From an uncultured Muribaculaceae bacterium (GTDB lineage: Bacteria > Bacteroidota > Bacteroidia > Bacteroidales > Muribaculaceae), in the NCBI GenBank assembly GCA_910584365.1, contig CAJUAF010000004.1, positions 110,222 through 174,221 of the forward strand: a DNA stretch of 64,000 nucleotides, written 5' to 3'. The notes under the pieces were generated by a model, which worked only from the letters and a program-made list of their open reading frames with translations, ran no database searches and was not told the DNA's origin. Made by a program: the position numbers and the translations under genes. Of the stretch, positions 34,540 to 41,988 are shown in pieces; the stretch's first letter is position 1; each line of letters opens with the position of its first letter.

Positions 34540-35853
34540 TCAGAATTCACACCGCAGGGCATCGGCTACCACGAAAGTCGATCCGCCGATAAACACAAGC
34601 GGTTCCTCAACGGCGGGAAGATTCTTTTTATTCTCCAGGGCTGTTTGCCGGGCCCTGGTGACAGCCTCTTCCACCGAAGCACAAACCGTACCCTGCAATC
34701 CGGCTTCCGCGGCTTTCGCGGCAAGTGTCTCCGCCGGCAACGCCCGGGGGACCGACGCCCTGGTAAAGAAGTATTGTCCCCTGTGCGGCATCATCGGCAG
34801 AATATGGGATATATCCTTGTCGTTGACGAATCCCAGCACAACCAGCAGGGGTCCCGGGTGGCTGTCAAGCTGACTCGCCAGATATTCCCATCCTCCGGTA
34901 TTATGGCCGGTATCGCATATTGTCAGGGGACTGTCCGAAAGTTTCATCCATCTTCCGGCGAGGCCGGTACGGACGGTCACACCGGCCAGCCCTTCCTTTA
35001 CGGCATCATCCGGGAACTTTACGCCGAGCTGGCGCAGAAGATCCAGGGCTGTCAGTATGGTCTGAAGATTTTTCTTCTGGCACAATCCTGTCAGACAATA
35101 GCTGACAGGGCCGAAAGGTGTCGAAGCAGAGACAATTCCCGCCGGGGTTATTTCAGGATCGCGGGCCGGAACAAGATCTTCGGCGAAAAATATAGGAGCC
35201 TTTTCGCTGCGGGCTTTGCGGAGGAATACTTCCCGCACATCTCCCCGGGCCTCCCCTATCACCACCGGAACCCCCTCTTTTATAATTCCCGCCTTCTCGG
35301 AAGCGATTTCCGGAAGCGTATTTCCTAACTGGGCAGTATGGTCAAACGAGATATTGGTGATGACCGAAAGAAGCGGAGTAATGATATTCGTGGAGTCGAG
35401 GCGCCCACCCAGTCCTACCTCTATGACGGCATAATCCACTTCCTGACGGGCGAACCAGTCAAAAGCCATCACAGTGGTCAGTTCGAAGAACGAAGGATGC
35501 AGCCGGGTCAGATTCTCCCGGCGAAACCTATCGACGAACTCTACTACCTCATCCTCCCCTATCATCTGGCCGTCGATGCGGATGCGCTCGCGGAAGTCGA
35601 TAAGATGGGGGGAAGTGAACAGCCCCGTGCGATAGCCTGCAGCCTGAAGAACCGAAGCGATAGAGTGAGCCGTAGAGCCTTTTCCGTTTGTCCCGGCCAC
35701 GTGGATGCATTTCAGACGACGCTGCGGATCACCAAAGGCGGCTGCAAGCGCTTTAACCGTGTCAAGACCTGGTTTATATGCCGCCGCCCCTATCTGCTGA
35801 AACAGCGGAGTCTGGCTGTAAAGGAAATCAATAGTCTGCTGATATGTCGGCAT
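34540..35853 (-). CDS. folC: Bifunctional folylpolyglutamate/dihydrofolate synthase
   Basis: This 437-aa Mur-ligase-like enzyme adds glutamate to folates and dihydropteroate. The P-loop is GTNGKGSTAHSIASVLQ, followed by GYRTGLFTSPHLIDFRERI. EVGLGGRLDSTNII and SFDHTAQLG form the active-site region. It lies 3 nt after the second chromate-transporter gene, so it probably ends a three-gene unit. A cotranscribed folate enzyme and ion carriers is an odd combination. Confidence 0.94.
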   Translation of the reverse strand: MPTYQQTIDFLYSQTPLFQQIGAAAYKPGLDTVKALAAAFGDPQRRLKCIHVAGTNGKGSTAHSIASVLQAAGYRTGLFTSPHLIDFRERIRIDGQMIGEDEVVEFVDRFRRENLTRLHPSFFELTTVMAFDWFARQEVDYAVIEVGLGGRLDSTNIITPLLSVITNISFDHTAQLGNTLPEIASEKAGIIKEGVPVVIGEARGDVREVFLRKARSEKAPIFFAEDLVPARDPEITPAGIVSASTPFGPVSYCLTGLCQKKNLQTILTALDLLRQLGVKFPDDAVKEGLAGVTVRTGLAGRWMKLSDSPLTICDTGHNTGGWEYLASQLDSHPGPLLVVLGFVNDKDISHILPMMPHRGQYFFTRASVPRALPAETLAAKAAEAGLQGTVCASVEEAVTRARQTALENKKNLPAVEEPLVFIGGSTFVVADALRCEF

Positions 35854-35856
35854 AAC

Positions 35857-36423
35857 TCAATAATATATTATAAATCCGGCAAGCCCGGCAACGAGTATTA
35901 CGATTATAGGGTGGATTTTGGTGAACAGCACAGTGGCGAGCGCGGCCGCGGCGATGATTACGGAAATGATTATGTCCTTGTCGACATATCCGAAATTCTC
36001 GCCGTTCATCAGCAGAAGGGCCGCCGATGCGATTAGCCCTATCACAACAGGACGCAATCCTGAAAAGATTCCGCGGATTATCAGGCTCTCCTTATGGCGC
36101 GAAATAAAATGACTTGTATAGGCAACGAGCAGAAAGGAGGGAAGCACCACCACGAAAGTACATAACAGCGAGCCGAGAATTCCCCAGAGAGGATTGTCGA
36201 AACCAGCGTGTATAGGCGCCACATAGCCGATGTAAGTGGCCGAATTGATTCCGATAGGCCCCGGGGTCATCTGCGAGATGGCCACTATGTCGGTAAACAT
36301 TTTTTCGGTAATCCATCCGGGGCCGACAATCTCCCGCTCGATAAGCGACAGCATCGCATAGCCGCCGCCGAAACCGAAGAGACCTATTTTAAGGTAACTC
36401 CAGATAAGACGCAGGTAAATCAT
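35857..36423 (-). CDS. Chromate transporter half-protein (second)
   Basis: This 188-aa protein is a single-domain CHR protein. Its start, LIWSYLKIGLFGFGGGYAML, has the family signature FGGGYAM, followed by the PGP loop in AISQMTPGPIGINSATYIGY. About five or six membrane helices follow. The ATG overlaps the stop of the first half by ATGA, so the two are probably made together and form a heterodimer. Family members carry chromate or sulphate; actual cargo is unknown. Confidence 0.85.
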   Translation of the reverse strand: MIYLRLIWSYLKIGLFGFGGGYAMLSLIEREIVGPGWITEKMFTDIVAISQMTPGPIGINSATYIGYVAPIHAGFDNPLWGILGSLLCTFVVVLPSFLLVAYTSHFISRHKESLIIRGIFSGLRPVVIGLIASAALLLMNGENFGYVDKDIIISVIIAAAALATVLFTKIHPIIVILVAGLAGFIIYY

Positions 36424-37079
36424 AATCCTTCCTCCTTTTCTTTCTTTTCAAGCTGAGCATCTGTCAGGCGGCGTTCCTGACGGCGGAGCCAGAGGTAACC
36501 GCCTATCCCTCCGAGAACAATCCACAATATCGGATTGGAGACCACAGGCCACTTAGACCATATCAGCAGGGCCACCACAACAGGAATCCACACTGTCTTC
36601 CAGCCGATTTTCGCCGACTTGGCCGAGGTTATCACAGGCGCCACAATCAGCGCCACTACCGCCGGTCGGATCCCGCGGAATATGGACGCAACCACGTGGT
36701 TGTTCTGGATAAGATCGGGAGTAAGGAAAACCGCGATGGTCAGGATGATCAGGAAACAGGGCATAATAGTACCCAGCGCCGCGGCTACACTCCCTTTCAT
36801 GCCCCGCAGTCTGTCGCCGACGGCTACTGAGATATTCACAGCAAGAATACCGGGAAGCGATTGCGCCACGGCAAGCAGGTCAAGAAACTCTTCGCGGGGA
36901 ATCCATTTTTTATTATCGACGACCTCCCGTTCAATGAGCGATATCATCGCCCATCCGCCGCCGAAAGTGAACGCCCCGATTCTGAGGAAAGAGAAAAACA
37001 ACTGGCTGTAAATGCCTTTGCCGGCTCGGCCGTTGTCCCCTGCCGGGGTTGCGGTACTCTTTTCTACCTTTTTCATCAA
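36420..37079 (-). CDS. Chromate transporter half-protein (first)
   Basis: This 219-aa single-domain CHR protein has the signature FLRIGAFTFGGGWAMISLIE and the helix LAVAQSLPGILAVNISVAVG where the other half has PGP. A charged tail follows (LRRQERRLTDAQLEKKEKEE). It is the first gene of the pair; two short proteins in place of one double-length ChrA is the short-chain arrangement. Confidence 0.85.
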   Translation of the reverse strand: MMKKVEKSTATPAGDNGRAGKGIYSQLFFSFLRIGAFTFGGGWAMISLIEREVVDNKKWIPREEFLDLLAVAQSLPGILAVNISVAVGDRLRGMKGSVAAALGTIMPCFLIILTIAVFLTPDLIQNNHVVASIFRGIRPAVVALIVAPVITSAKSAKIGWKTVWIPVVVALLIWSKWPVVSNPILWIVLGGIGGYLWLRRQERRLTDAQLEKKEKEEGL

Positions 37080-37202
37080 ACAAACAGTTAAGTATCATTT
37101 CATAAGTCAGACACAATATACAGATTGATTACGCTGGCTGACTTATTGTCCCGGGGCAGCATTGCATCCCGGGCTGGCGCTTCGCCCGTCATAATACGAA
37201 AA

Positions 37203-37240
37203 GAAAGCGGTGTGTCAGAGAGGTCCGACACACCGCTTTC
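37203..37240 (-). terminator. Terminator after tRNA-Glu
   Basis: A perfect 14-bp stem (GAAAGCGGTGTGTC / GACACACCGCTTTC) encloses 10 nt. The minus strand then reads TTTTCG. It ends 13 nt after the tRNA. Confidence 0.8.
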
Positions 37241-37253
37241 GGGTTGGCTTTTG

Positions 37254-37326
37254 TAGCGAATCCGGGAATCGAACCCGGGTCTCCACCGTGAGAGGGTGGC
37301 GTGCTAGGCCACTACACTAAATCGCC
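37254..37326 (-). tRNA. tRNA-Glu(CTC)
   Basis: A 73-nt minus-strand cloverleaf. The anticodon loop CTCTCAC carries CTC (reads GAG) and the T arm is CCGGGTTCGATTCCCGG. The acceptor has one G-T pair and a T-T mismatch at position 6-67, which is slightly unusual. Discriminator A; CCA not encoded. Confidence 0.92.
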
Positions 37327-37366
37327 ATTCTGTTGTTCCCGGGAATCTCATTTCCCTTTCAACGCT

Positions 37367-37375
37367 GCAAAGGTA
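37367..37375 (-). promoter_or_regulatory. Promoter -7 box of tRNA-Glu (TACCTTTGC)
   Basis: TACCTTTGC on the minus strand lies 40 nt before the tRNA. TTTTGG about 19 nt upstream serves as -33. Confidence 0.7.
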
Positions 37376-37486
37376 CGAACTTTTTTTGAACCACCAAAAT
37401 TTTCAGCAACTTTTTTCACTCCTTCTTCTGAAGACATATTCCGGAGGGCGTATAAGATGGCATATTTACCGCCCCCATAACAAGGG

Positions 37487-38152
37487 TTATTTGCTTTCCA
37501 GGATGAGGTCAGCAAAAAACTCGGGGCGATGGAAATCAGGCGCCGGAGTTGAAATCGGAGCCCAGGAAAGGTAGTGGGGCTGAGATGTGGCCGATGCGCA
37601 TTTGTTGAAATTTGCGCGGAGCTTCATCGCCGTGCCGTCATACTCGAATCCGAGAAGCGAAAGAGGTATGGCAGCCACGATACTCCATATAAAGGAACCT
37701 TCCACTTCCTGGAAAGGACGTGTACCCACGGAGGCGTAGACCTTTATTCCGGAAAGTTCTTCCGGAGTAAGGAAACGGGCCGGAGCGCCGTCGGGATGAT
37801 ATTCGGCCAGAACAGTGCCAATGCAGTTGAACTCGAAATTCCAGTAGTTCTTGCTTCCCGGTTCTGGACTTACGAAAAACTCCACGCAGGAATCTTCGCT
37901 GACGGGAGAGTTGGGCGTATAGTTCACCGCTCGGAGATAGTTGCAGCGCACAAGGAAATCCAGGTAAATATATTTTCCGGAGTGGGCGGCCGATACGACC
38001 GTAAGAGGACGGTAAGGGAACTGGTCGGGCCAGTTGAGCGATTCTACGGAGAAGCGTGTTCCGACCTCCTCAAGGCAGTTGGCCACTTCGGCTGTCTCCA
38101 GTTCATCGAGCTGGGGCGCATACGGCAGATGGGCGGCGAATATTTTTTTCAT
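37487..38152 (-). CDS. CBM9-like (carbohydrate-binding family 9-like) protein
   Basis: This 221-aa protein has no signal peptide. Its sequence, with YIYLDFLVRCNYLRAVN, then EDSCVEFFVSPEPGSKNYWN, FEFNCIGTVLAEYH and the RANFNKCASATSQPHYLSW end, resembles Bacteroidetes proteins annotated as CBM9-like or DOMON-like beta-sandwich proteins. A soluble cytoplasmic protein of this type is more likely a small-molecule or sugar sensor than a secreted binding module. Its ATG overlaps the lysE stop by 4 nt. Confidence 0.78.
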   Translation of the reverse strand: MKKIFAAHLPYAPQLDELETAEVANCLEEVGTRFSVESLNWPDQFPYRPLTVVSAAHSGKYIYLDFLVRCNYLRAVNYTPNSPVSEDSCVEFFVSPEPGSKNYWNFEFNCIGTVLAEYHPDGAPARFLTPEELSGIKVYASVGTRPFQEVEGSFIWSIVAAIPLSLLGFEYDGTAMKLRANFNKCASATSQPHYLSWAPISTPAPDFHRPEFFADLILESK

Positions 38153-38805
38153 TTGGCTGCGTTAAGACTGATATAGCCGACAATACCGTTGTAGAGGCCG
38201 TAGAGAGCCATGATTGTCAGGATACCGGCAATTATTTTATTGAAAATCCACAGGGAACGCATATTGAAGTGGCTGCGCACTTTGTTGACAAAGAACGTTA
38301 TCAGCCACCACCACAGCAGCGCCCCGGCAAATATCGAGATATACCCTAATATATAATGGTAATACCGGAATTCGGGCAAGATGAAATTAAACCGCGCGAA
38401 CAGTCCGATAATGAAAAAGAGTATCAGCGGATTGGCGAAAGTGAAGAGGAACCCCGTGGCGAAATCTTTCCAGAAGCTGTTGGGGATATCTTCCGGTTTC
38501 TTGAGCGCTATCGTGGGATTCTTCTTGAAAAGATAGAAGGCGAAAGCGATCAGGACAAGGCTTCCGAGAATCTGGAGCAACAGTTCGTTGGCGGTAATGA
38601 AATCCGTGACAAACGAAAGTCCCAGACCGGTCAGAAGACTGTACGTCAGGTCCGACAAGGCTGCCCCAACTCCGGTAAACAGCGCCGGGCGCCTCCCCTT
38701 GTTGAGAGTACGCTGAATGACGAGCATACCGATCGGACCCATCGGCGCCGAAACAAAAATGCCGATGAGCAGCCCGCTTGTCAGTATGTGGAACAATATC
38801 TCCAT
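38149..38805 (-). CDS. LysE family transporter
   Basis: This 218-aa protein has six predicted membrane helices and the LysE/RhtB pattern GIFVSAPMGPIGMLVIQRTL followed by GRRPALFTGVGAALSDLTYS. The family exports amino acids such as lysine, homoserine or threonine; specificity cannot be assigned. It is translated with the CBM9-like gene (ATGA overlap), and the -7 box at 38848-38856 drives both. Confidence 0.85.
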   Translation of the reverse strand: MEILFHILTSGLLIGIFVSAPMGPIGMLVIQRTLNKGRRPALFTGVGAALSDLTYSLLTGLGLSFVTDFITANELLLQILGSLVLIAFAFYLFKKNPTIALKKPEDIPNSFWKDFATGFLFTFANPLILFFIIGLFARFNFILPEFRYYHYILGYISIFAGALLWWWLITFFVNKVRSHFNMRSLWIFNKIIAGILTIMALYGLYNGIVGYISLNAAK

Positions 38806-38847
38806 TAAGCGTTATTCACTCCTACTTCAGGGAAGGATTTCCAACTT

Positions 38848-38856
38848 GCAAAGTTA
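38848..38856 (-). promoter_or_regulatory. Promoter -7 box of the LysE gene (TAACTTTGC)
   Basis: TAACTTTGC on the minus strand, with TTTG 20 nt upstream, lies 43 nt before the start codon. Confidence 0.7.
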
Positions 38857-38983
38857 ACGAAACTCCTCCAAGCCTCCAAATAAATCTTCACTCCTTTGCT
38901 TATCATTCGCTCATATTAACGCATGAACTCATTATGCTGTGTATATTAAGAAGGATAGCTGTAATCCCCCTGGTTGCTTACAG

Positions 38984-40066
38984 TCAGGTTTCATTGCCAT
39001 GTTCCTGCATCTGGAGATAAAAAATGGTCTTCTGCCGCTCTATCTCGGCACGGAGCTGGTCTGGAGTCGGCATATATGTCATATACTTCGATGCGAAAAG
39101 ATGATCATTATCGTGAAGCACGGAGTATCTGGCGATATCTTCATCAGTATCCTCGCAAAGAAGAATTCCAACGGTAGGATTATCATCTTTAGCGCGTTTA
39201 AGTTCATCATACATTCGGACATACATATCCATTTGTCCGACATCCTGATGCTGTATGGCAGAAGTCTTCAGATCAATCAGTACGAAGCATTTCAGGATAT
39301 AGTTATAGAAAACAAGGTCAATAAAATAATCCTGTCTTTCGGTATGGATATGTTGCTGGCGTGCTACAAACGCAAATCCTTTGCCCATCTCGAGCAGAAA
39401 TTTTTCAAGATTGTCGATTATAGACTGTTCAAGATCAGACTCTCTGAATGAGCTGTCAGGAGCGAAACCGAGAAATTCACCGATTACAGGACTTTTAATA
39501 AATTCCGTGGGATCGTTGGTCTGAAGAGATGCCGTAATTTTTAACATCTCCCTTTCTACGAGTTCTTTTCGGTGAGAGGCAAGCAACCGATGATAATATT
39601 GGGAACTTATGTTGCGCTGAAGTGTGCGCACGCTCCAATTCTGGGCGGCTGCTTCTGTTGCATACCATTCACGTGCGTCTGAGTTAAGCTCCTGAATCAG
39701 TGTGCGGTAATGCGACCAGGACAGCAATACTCCGGATTTTCCACTCACTGTGTGGAAAATCTGAGGGAACATTTCGTAAAACCTTGCAAAACTGTAAAGA
39801 TTTGTTTTGGTAAATCCTTTGCCATAGGCGGCAGTAAGCCGCGTTGAAAGCCACTTAATGATTTCTGCTCCATAGCGGGCTCTATCCTCTCCTTTCAGTT
39901 CTTCTTCGACAATAAGTTTTCCTAATTGCCAGTTTCGCCGTACAAGGATTTCATTTATCTGACGATACGCTCCCTTGCGAGCCTGTTCTACAAGTTCAGA
40001 AGCCCGATTAAAGAAAGTCTCAAAAGAGGTCGAATCTAATTGGAGGTTATTTGAAGTCACTTGCAT
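38984..40066 (-). CDS. YhcG-type PD-(D/E)XK nuclease domain protein (DUF1016)
   Basis: This 360-aa protein has the DUF1016 N-terminal domain (YGAEIIKWLSTRLTAAYGKG, then SWSHYRTLIQ) and a C-terminal PD-(D/E)XK nuclease core: DYFIDLVFYN, followed by FVLIDLKTSAIQHQDVGQMD. Asp in IDLVF and the D-x-K of DLKT are the likely metal-binding residues. I start at ATG 40064-40066, not the upstream GTG, because the promoter box lies between them. It is a stand-alone gene, AT-richer than its neighbours, and may have been acquired. Families like this are tied to DNA processing or defence, but the role of an orphan copy is unknown. Confidence 0.85.
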   Translation of the reverse strand: MQVTSNNLQLDSTSFETFFNRASELVEQARKGAYRQINEILVRRNWQLGKLIVEEELKGEDRARYGAEIIKWLSTRLTAAYGKGFTKTNLYSFARFYEMFPQIFHTVSGKSGVLLSWSHYRTLIQELNSDAREWYATEAAAQNWSVRTLQRNISSQYYHRLLASHRKELVEREMLKITASLQTNDPTEFIKSPVIGEFLGFAPDSSFRESDLEQSIIDNLEKFLLEMGKGFAFVARQQHIHTERQDYFIDLVFYNYILKCFVLIDLKTSAIQHQDVGQMDMYVRMYDELKRAKDDNPTVGILLCEDTDEDIARYSVLHDNDHLFASKYMTYMPTPDQLRAEIERQKTIFYLQMQEHGNET

Positions 40067-40082
40067 AGCCCGGGGAATTTCT

Positions 40083-40091
40083 GCAAAGATA
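40083..40091 (-). promoter_or_regulatory. Promoter -7 box of the YhcG gene (TATCTTTGC)
   Basis: TATCTTTGC on the minus strand with a -33 TTTTGC about 19 nt upstream. It places the start codon at 40066. Confidence 0.7.
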
Positions 40092-40250
40092 CTCACATTC
40101 TGACAAGCTGCAAAATATTATATCCTAAAATAGCCTCTCAGTAAACTTGGAGACAAAAAGGAGAAAGTCAGGTGATACTTTTGGCCTACTTTTACGCACC
40201 GTAAAAAGAAAGTTCCTGAGAAATTTTGCGGGAAAACGGAAGTAAATGGA

Positions 40251-40258
40251 TAACTTTG
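40251..40258 (+). promoter_or_regulatory. Promoter -7 box of the EamA gene (TAACTTTG)
   Basis: TAACTTTG lies 23 nt before the ATG, with TTTG at 40225-40228 about 22 nt upstream of the box. Confidence 0.6.
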
Positions 40259-40281
40259 CAGTCCGAAAAACCAAATGACGG

Positions 40282-41238
40282 ATGAAGACTGCCAGACCAC
40301 TTACTGAACGAAACACCGGACGCCTGAAAGGTTATCTGCTCGGAATCATCGCGGCGGCAAGCTACGGGACGAATCCGCTCTTCGCCCTTCCGCTGTATCA
40401 GGCCGGGATGTCGCCTGACGGGGTGCTGTTCCTCCGGTACATGATGGCGCTCCCGGTGCTGGCGCTTATGATTGTGCTGCGGGGACAGACTTTCCGCATT
40501 ACATGGCGTCAATGCCTCATTCTGGTCATAATGGGGATGCTTGTGGCCGTCTCATCCCTCACGCTTTTCTGCAGTTACAACTACATGGATGTAGGGATCG
40601 CCTCCACCATACTTTTCGTGTATCCGATTATGGTGGCCGTAATCATGGCTGCGGTATTTCATGAACATATCAGTCCCGTCACAATCCTCTGCATCGGCAT
40701 AGCCACGGCGGGTATCGCCATGCTGATGAAAGCCCCCGACGGCTCGATGGTAAGTCTTGCCGGTGTTGTCCTGGCTGTCCTTTCGGCACTGACCTACGCC
40801 GTATATATCGTAGCCGTCAACAAGACGTCACTCGTCAGGGTAGCCACTCTGACAATAACTTTCTATGTACTGCTTTTCGGCGTCAGCCTCTTTGCAGTGC
40901 GTCTTCAGATGGCCGGAGAACCGCTGATTCCGCATCTGCCGGACTGGCGCCTCTGGCTGTGCCTCGGGGGACTTGCGATTTTCCCTACCGCAATCTCGTT
41001 CGCCTGCACAAACGGCGCGATCCAGACCATAGGCTCCACCCCGACTGCCATCCTGGGGGCTTTCGAACCCGTAACCGCCGTTATCATCGGCATTGCAGTC
41101 TTCGGAGAAACCCTGACCCTGCGGTCGCTGACCGGACTCGTCCTGATTGTAATGGCGGTTATCCTGGTAATTGTCGGCCCGGGCATCCATAAACCACTCG
41201 TGCGTGTCAGGCGGCTTTTTCCGCGCAGACGTCGCTGA
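40282..41238 (+). CDS. EamA/DMT-family transporter
   Basis: This 318-aa protein has ten predicted membrane helices in two EamA repeats. The first begins GYLLGIIAAASYGTNPLFAL and the second SLAGVVLAVLSALTYAVYIV. GAFEPVTAVIIGIAVFGETL is the usual glutamate-containing C-terminal motif. Relatives export amino acids, nucleotides or metabolites; specificity is unknown. It converges with a lipoprotein gene across the hairpin at 41262-41313. Confidence 0.9.
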   Translation: MKTARPLTERNTGRLKGYLLGIIAAASYGTNPLFALPLYQAGMSPDGVLFLRYMMALPVLALMIVLRGQTFRITWRQCLILVIMGMLVAVSSLTLFCSYNYMDVGIASTILFVYPIMVAVIMAAVFHEHISPVTILCIGIATAGIAMLMKAPDGSMVSLAGVVLAVLSALTYAVYIVAVNKTSLVRVATLTITFYVLLFGVSLFAVRLQMAGEPLIPHLPDWRLWLCLGGLAIFPTAISFACTNGAIQTIGSTPTAILGAFEPVTAVIIGIAVFGETLTLRSLTGLVLIVMAVILVIVGPGIHKPLVRVRRLFPRRRR

Positions 41239-41261
41239 AGGAGAGAAAAAGTACACGAAAA

Positions 41262-41313
41262 CGCCGGGAGCCACTGTCTGTTTCCGGTCTCTGCGACCCA
41301 GTGTCTCCCGGCG
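41262..41313. terminator. Bidirectional terminator hairpin between converging genes
   Basis: CGCCGGGAG pairs with CTCCCGGCG, with CACTG/CAGTG extending the stem. The minus strand continues with TTTTCG, so it mainly serves the lipoprotein gene; it also lies 23 nt after the EamA stop. Confidence 0.75.
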
Positions 41314-41415
41314 CGTGCGGTCAGCCTCTGTCGAGGTATGAAACATATATAATTGACCGGTGATTATCATTCTGCCGTATGCAGGGCAAGGAATCCGCAG
41401 GCAACGTTGCCGGGG

Positions 41416-41889
41416 TTATTTTTCCTTGACAAGACCCGAAAGCACAGTCGGCGCAGGCTCGCCGGGAAGATCCGAAGCATCCTCGACGACATTTATATTG
41501 ATACTGAACACCCCGAAGCAAATCGGATAGTCCACGACATATACGGGCATTTCGGCGGTAAGGAAGTGGGGACCGACAGCGAGGTTGGACGTATTGAGTT
41601 CAAATCCGTAGGGCGCCACCAGCGACTGGCCGATTACCATATAGTCGAGAGAGTAAGTAACGACGCCCAGAGCCCCGTCCTTGCCGGTATGGTTCACCAG
41701 ATTGATGGCGTCGACTGTAAGAGGCTCACCCTTGACGACATACACCGTATTGTTGACTACAACACCTCCCGATACATTGGCCTGGAGATCCACGTCAGGC
41801 ACCTTGTCGTCATCGTCGCAGGAGACATTGAGCAATCCCAGCGGCAGAAGGAATAATAAAAGGAATAATAAATAGAGAAACTTTTTCAT
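41416..41889 (-). CDS. Small lipoprotein of unknown function
   Basis: This 157-aa protein has a long hydrophobic signal followed by the lipobox NVSC (Cys24) and an acidic run (DDDDK). The rest looks like one Ig-type beta-sandwich (VTYSLDYMVIGQSLVAPYGF, then FSININVVED). I do not recognise the family. It follows clpB, separated by a hairpin terminator, so its own promoter was not identified. Confidence 0.75.
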   Translation of the reverse strand: MKKFLYLLFLLLFLLPLGLLNVSCDDDDKVPDVDLQANVSGGVVVNNTVYVVKGEPLTVDAINLVNHTGKDGALGVVTYSLDYMVIGQSLVAPYGFELNTSNLAVGPHFLTAEMPVYVVDYPICFGVFSININVVEDASDLPGEPAPTVLSGLVKEK

Positions 41890-41917
41890 AATCCTGAATT
41901 TTAGTTGGTTGATAAAA

Positions 41918-41955
41918 GCCGGGGCGCCCGGGAGGCTGCCTCCCCGCGCCCCGGC
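41918..41955 (-). terminator. Terminator after clpB
   Basis: GCCGGGGCGC pairs with GCGCCCCGGC; the minus strand continues with CTTTTATC. It lies 33 nt after the clpB stop. Confidence 0.85.
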
Positions 41956-41988
41956 ATGAGTCTGAGGGATATTATCGAAATTTAAGAA

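Noticed and set aside
38984..40066. Prophage or restriction-modification island
   Set aside because: Only one nuclease-domain gene is present; no integrase, methyltransferase or structural phage gene is adjacent.
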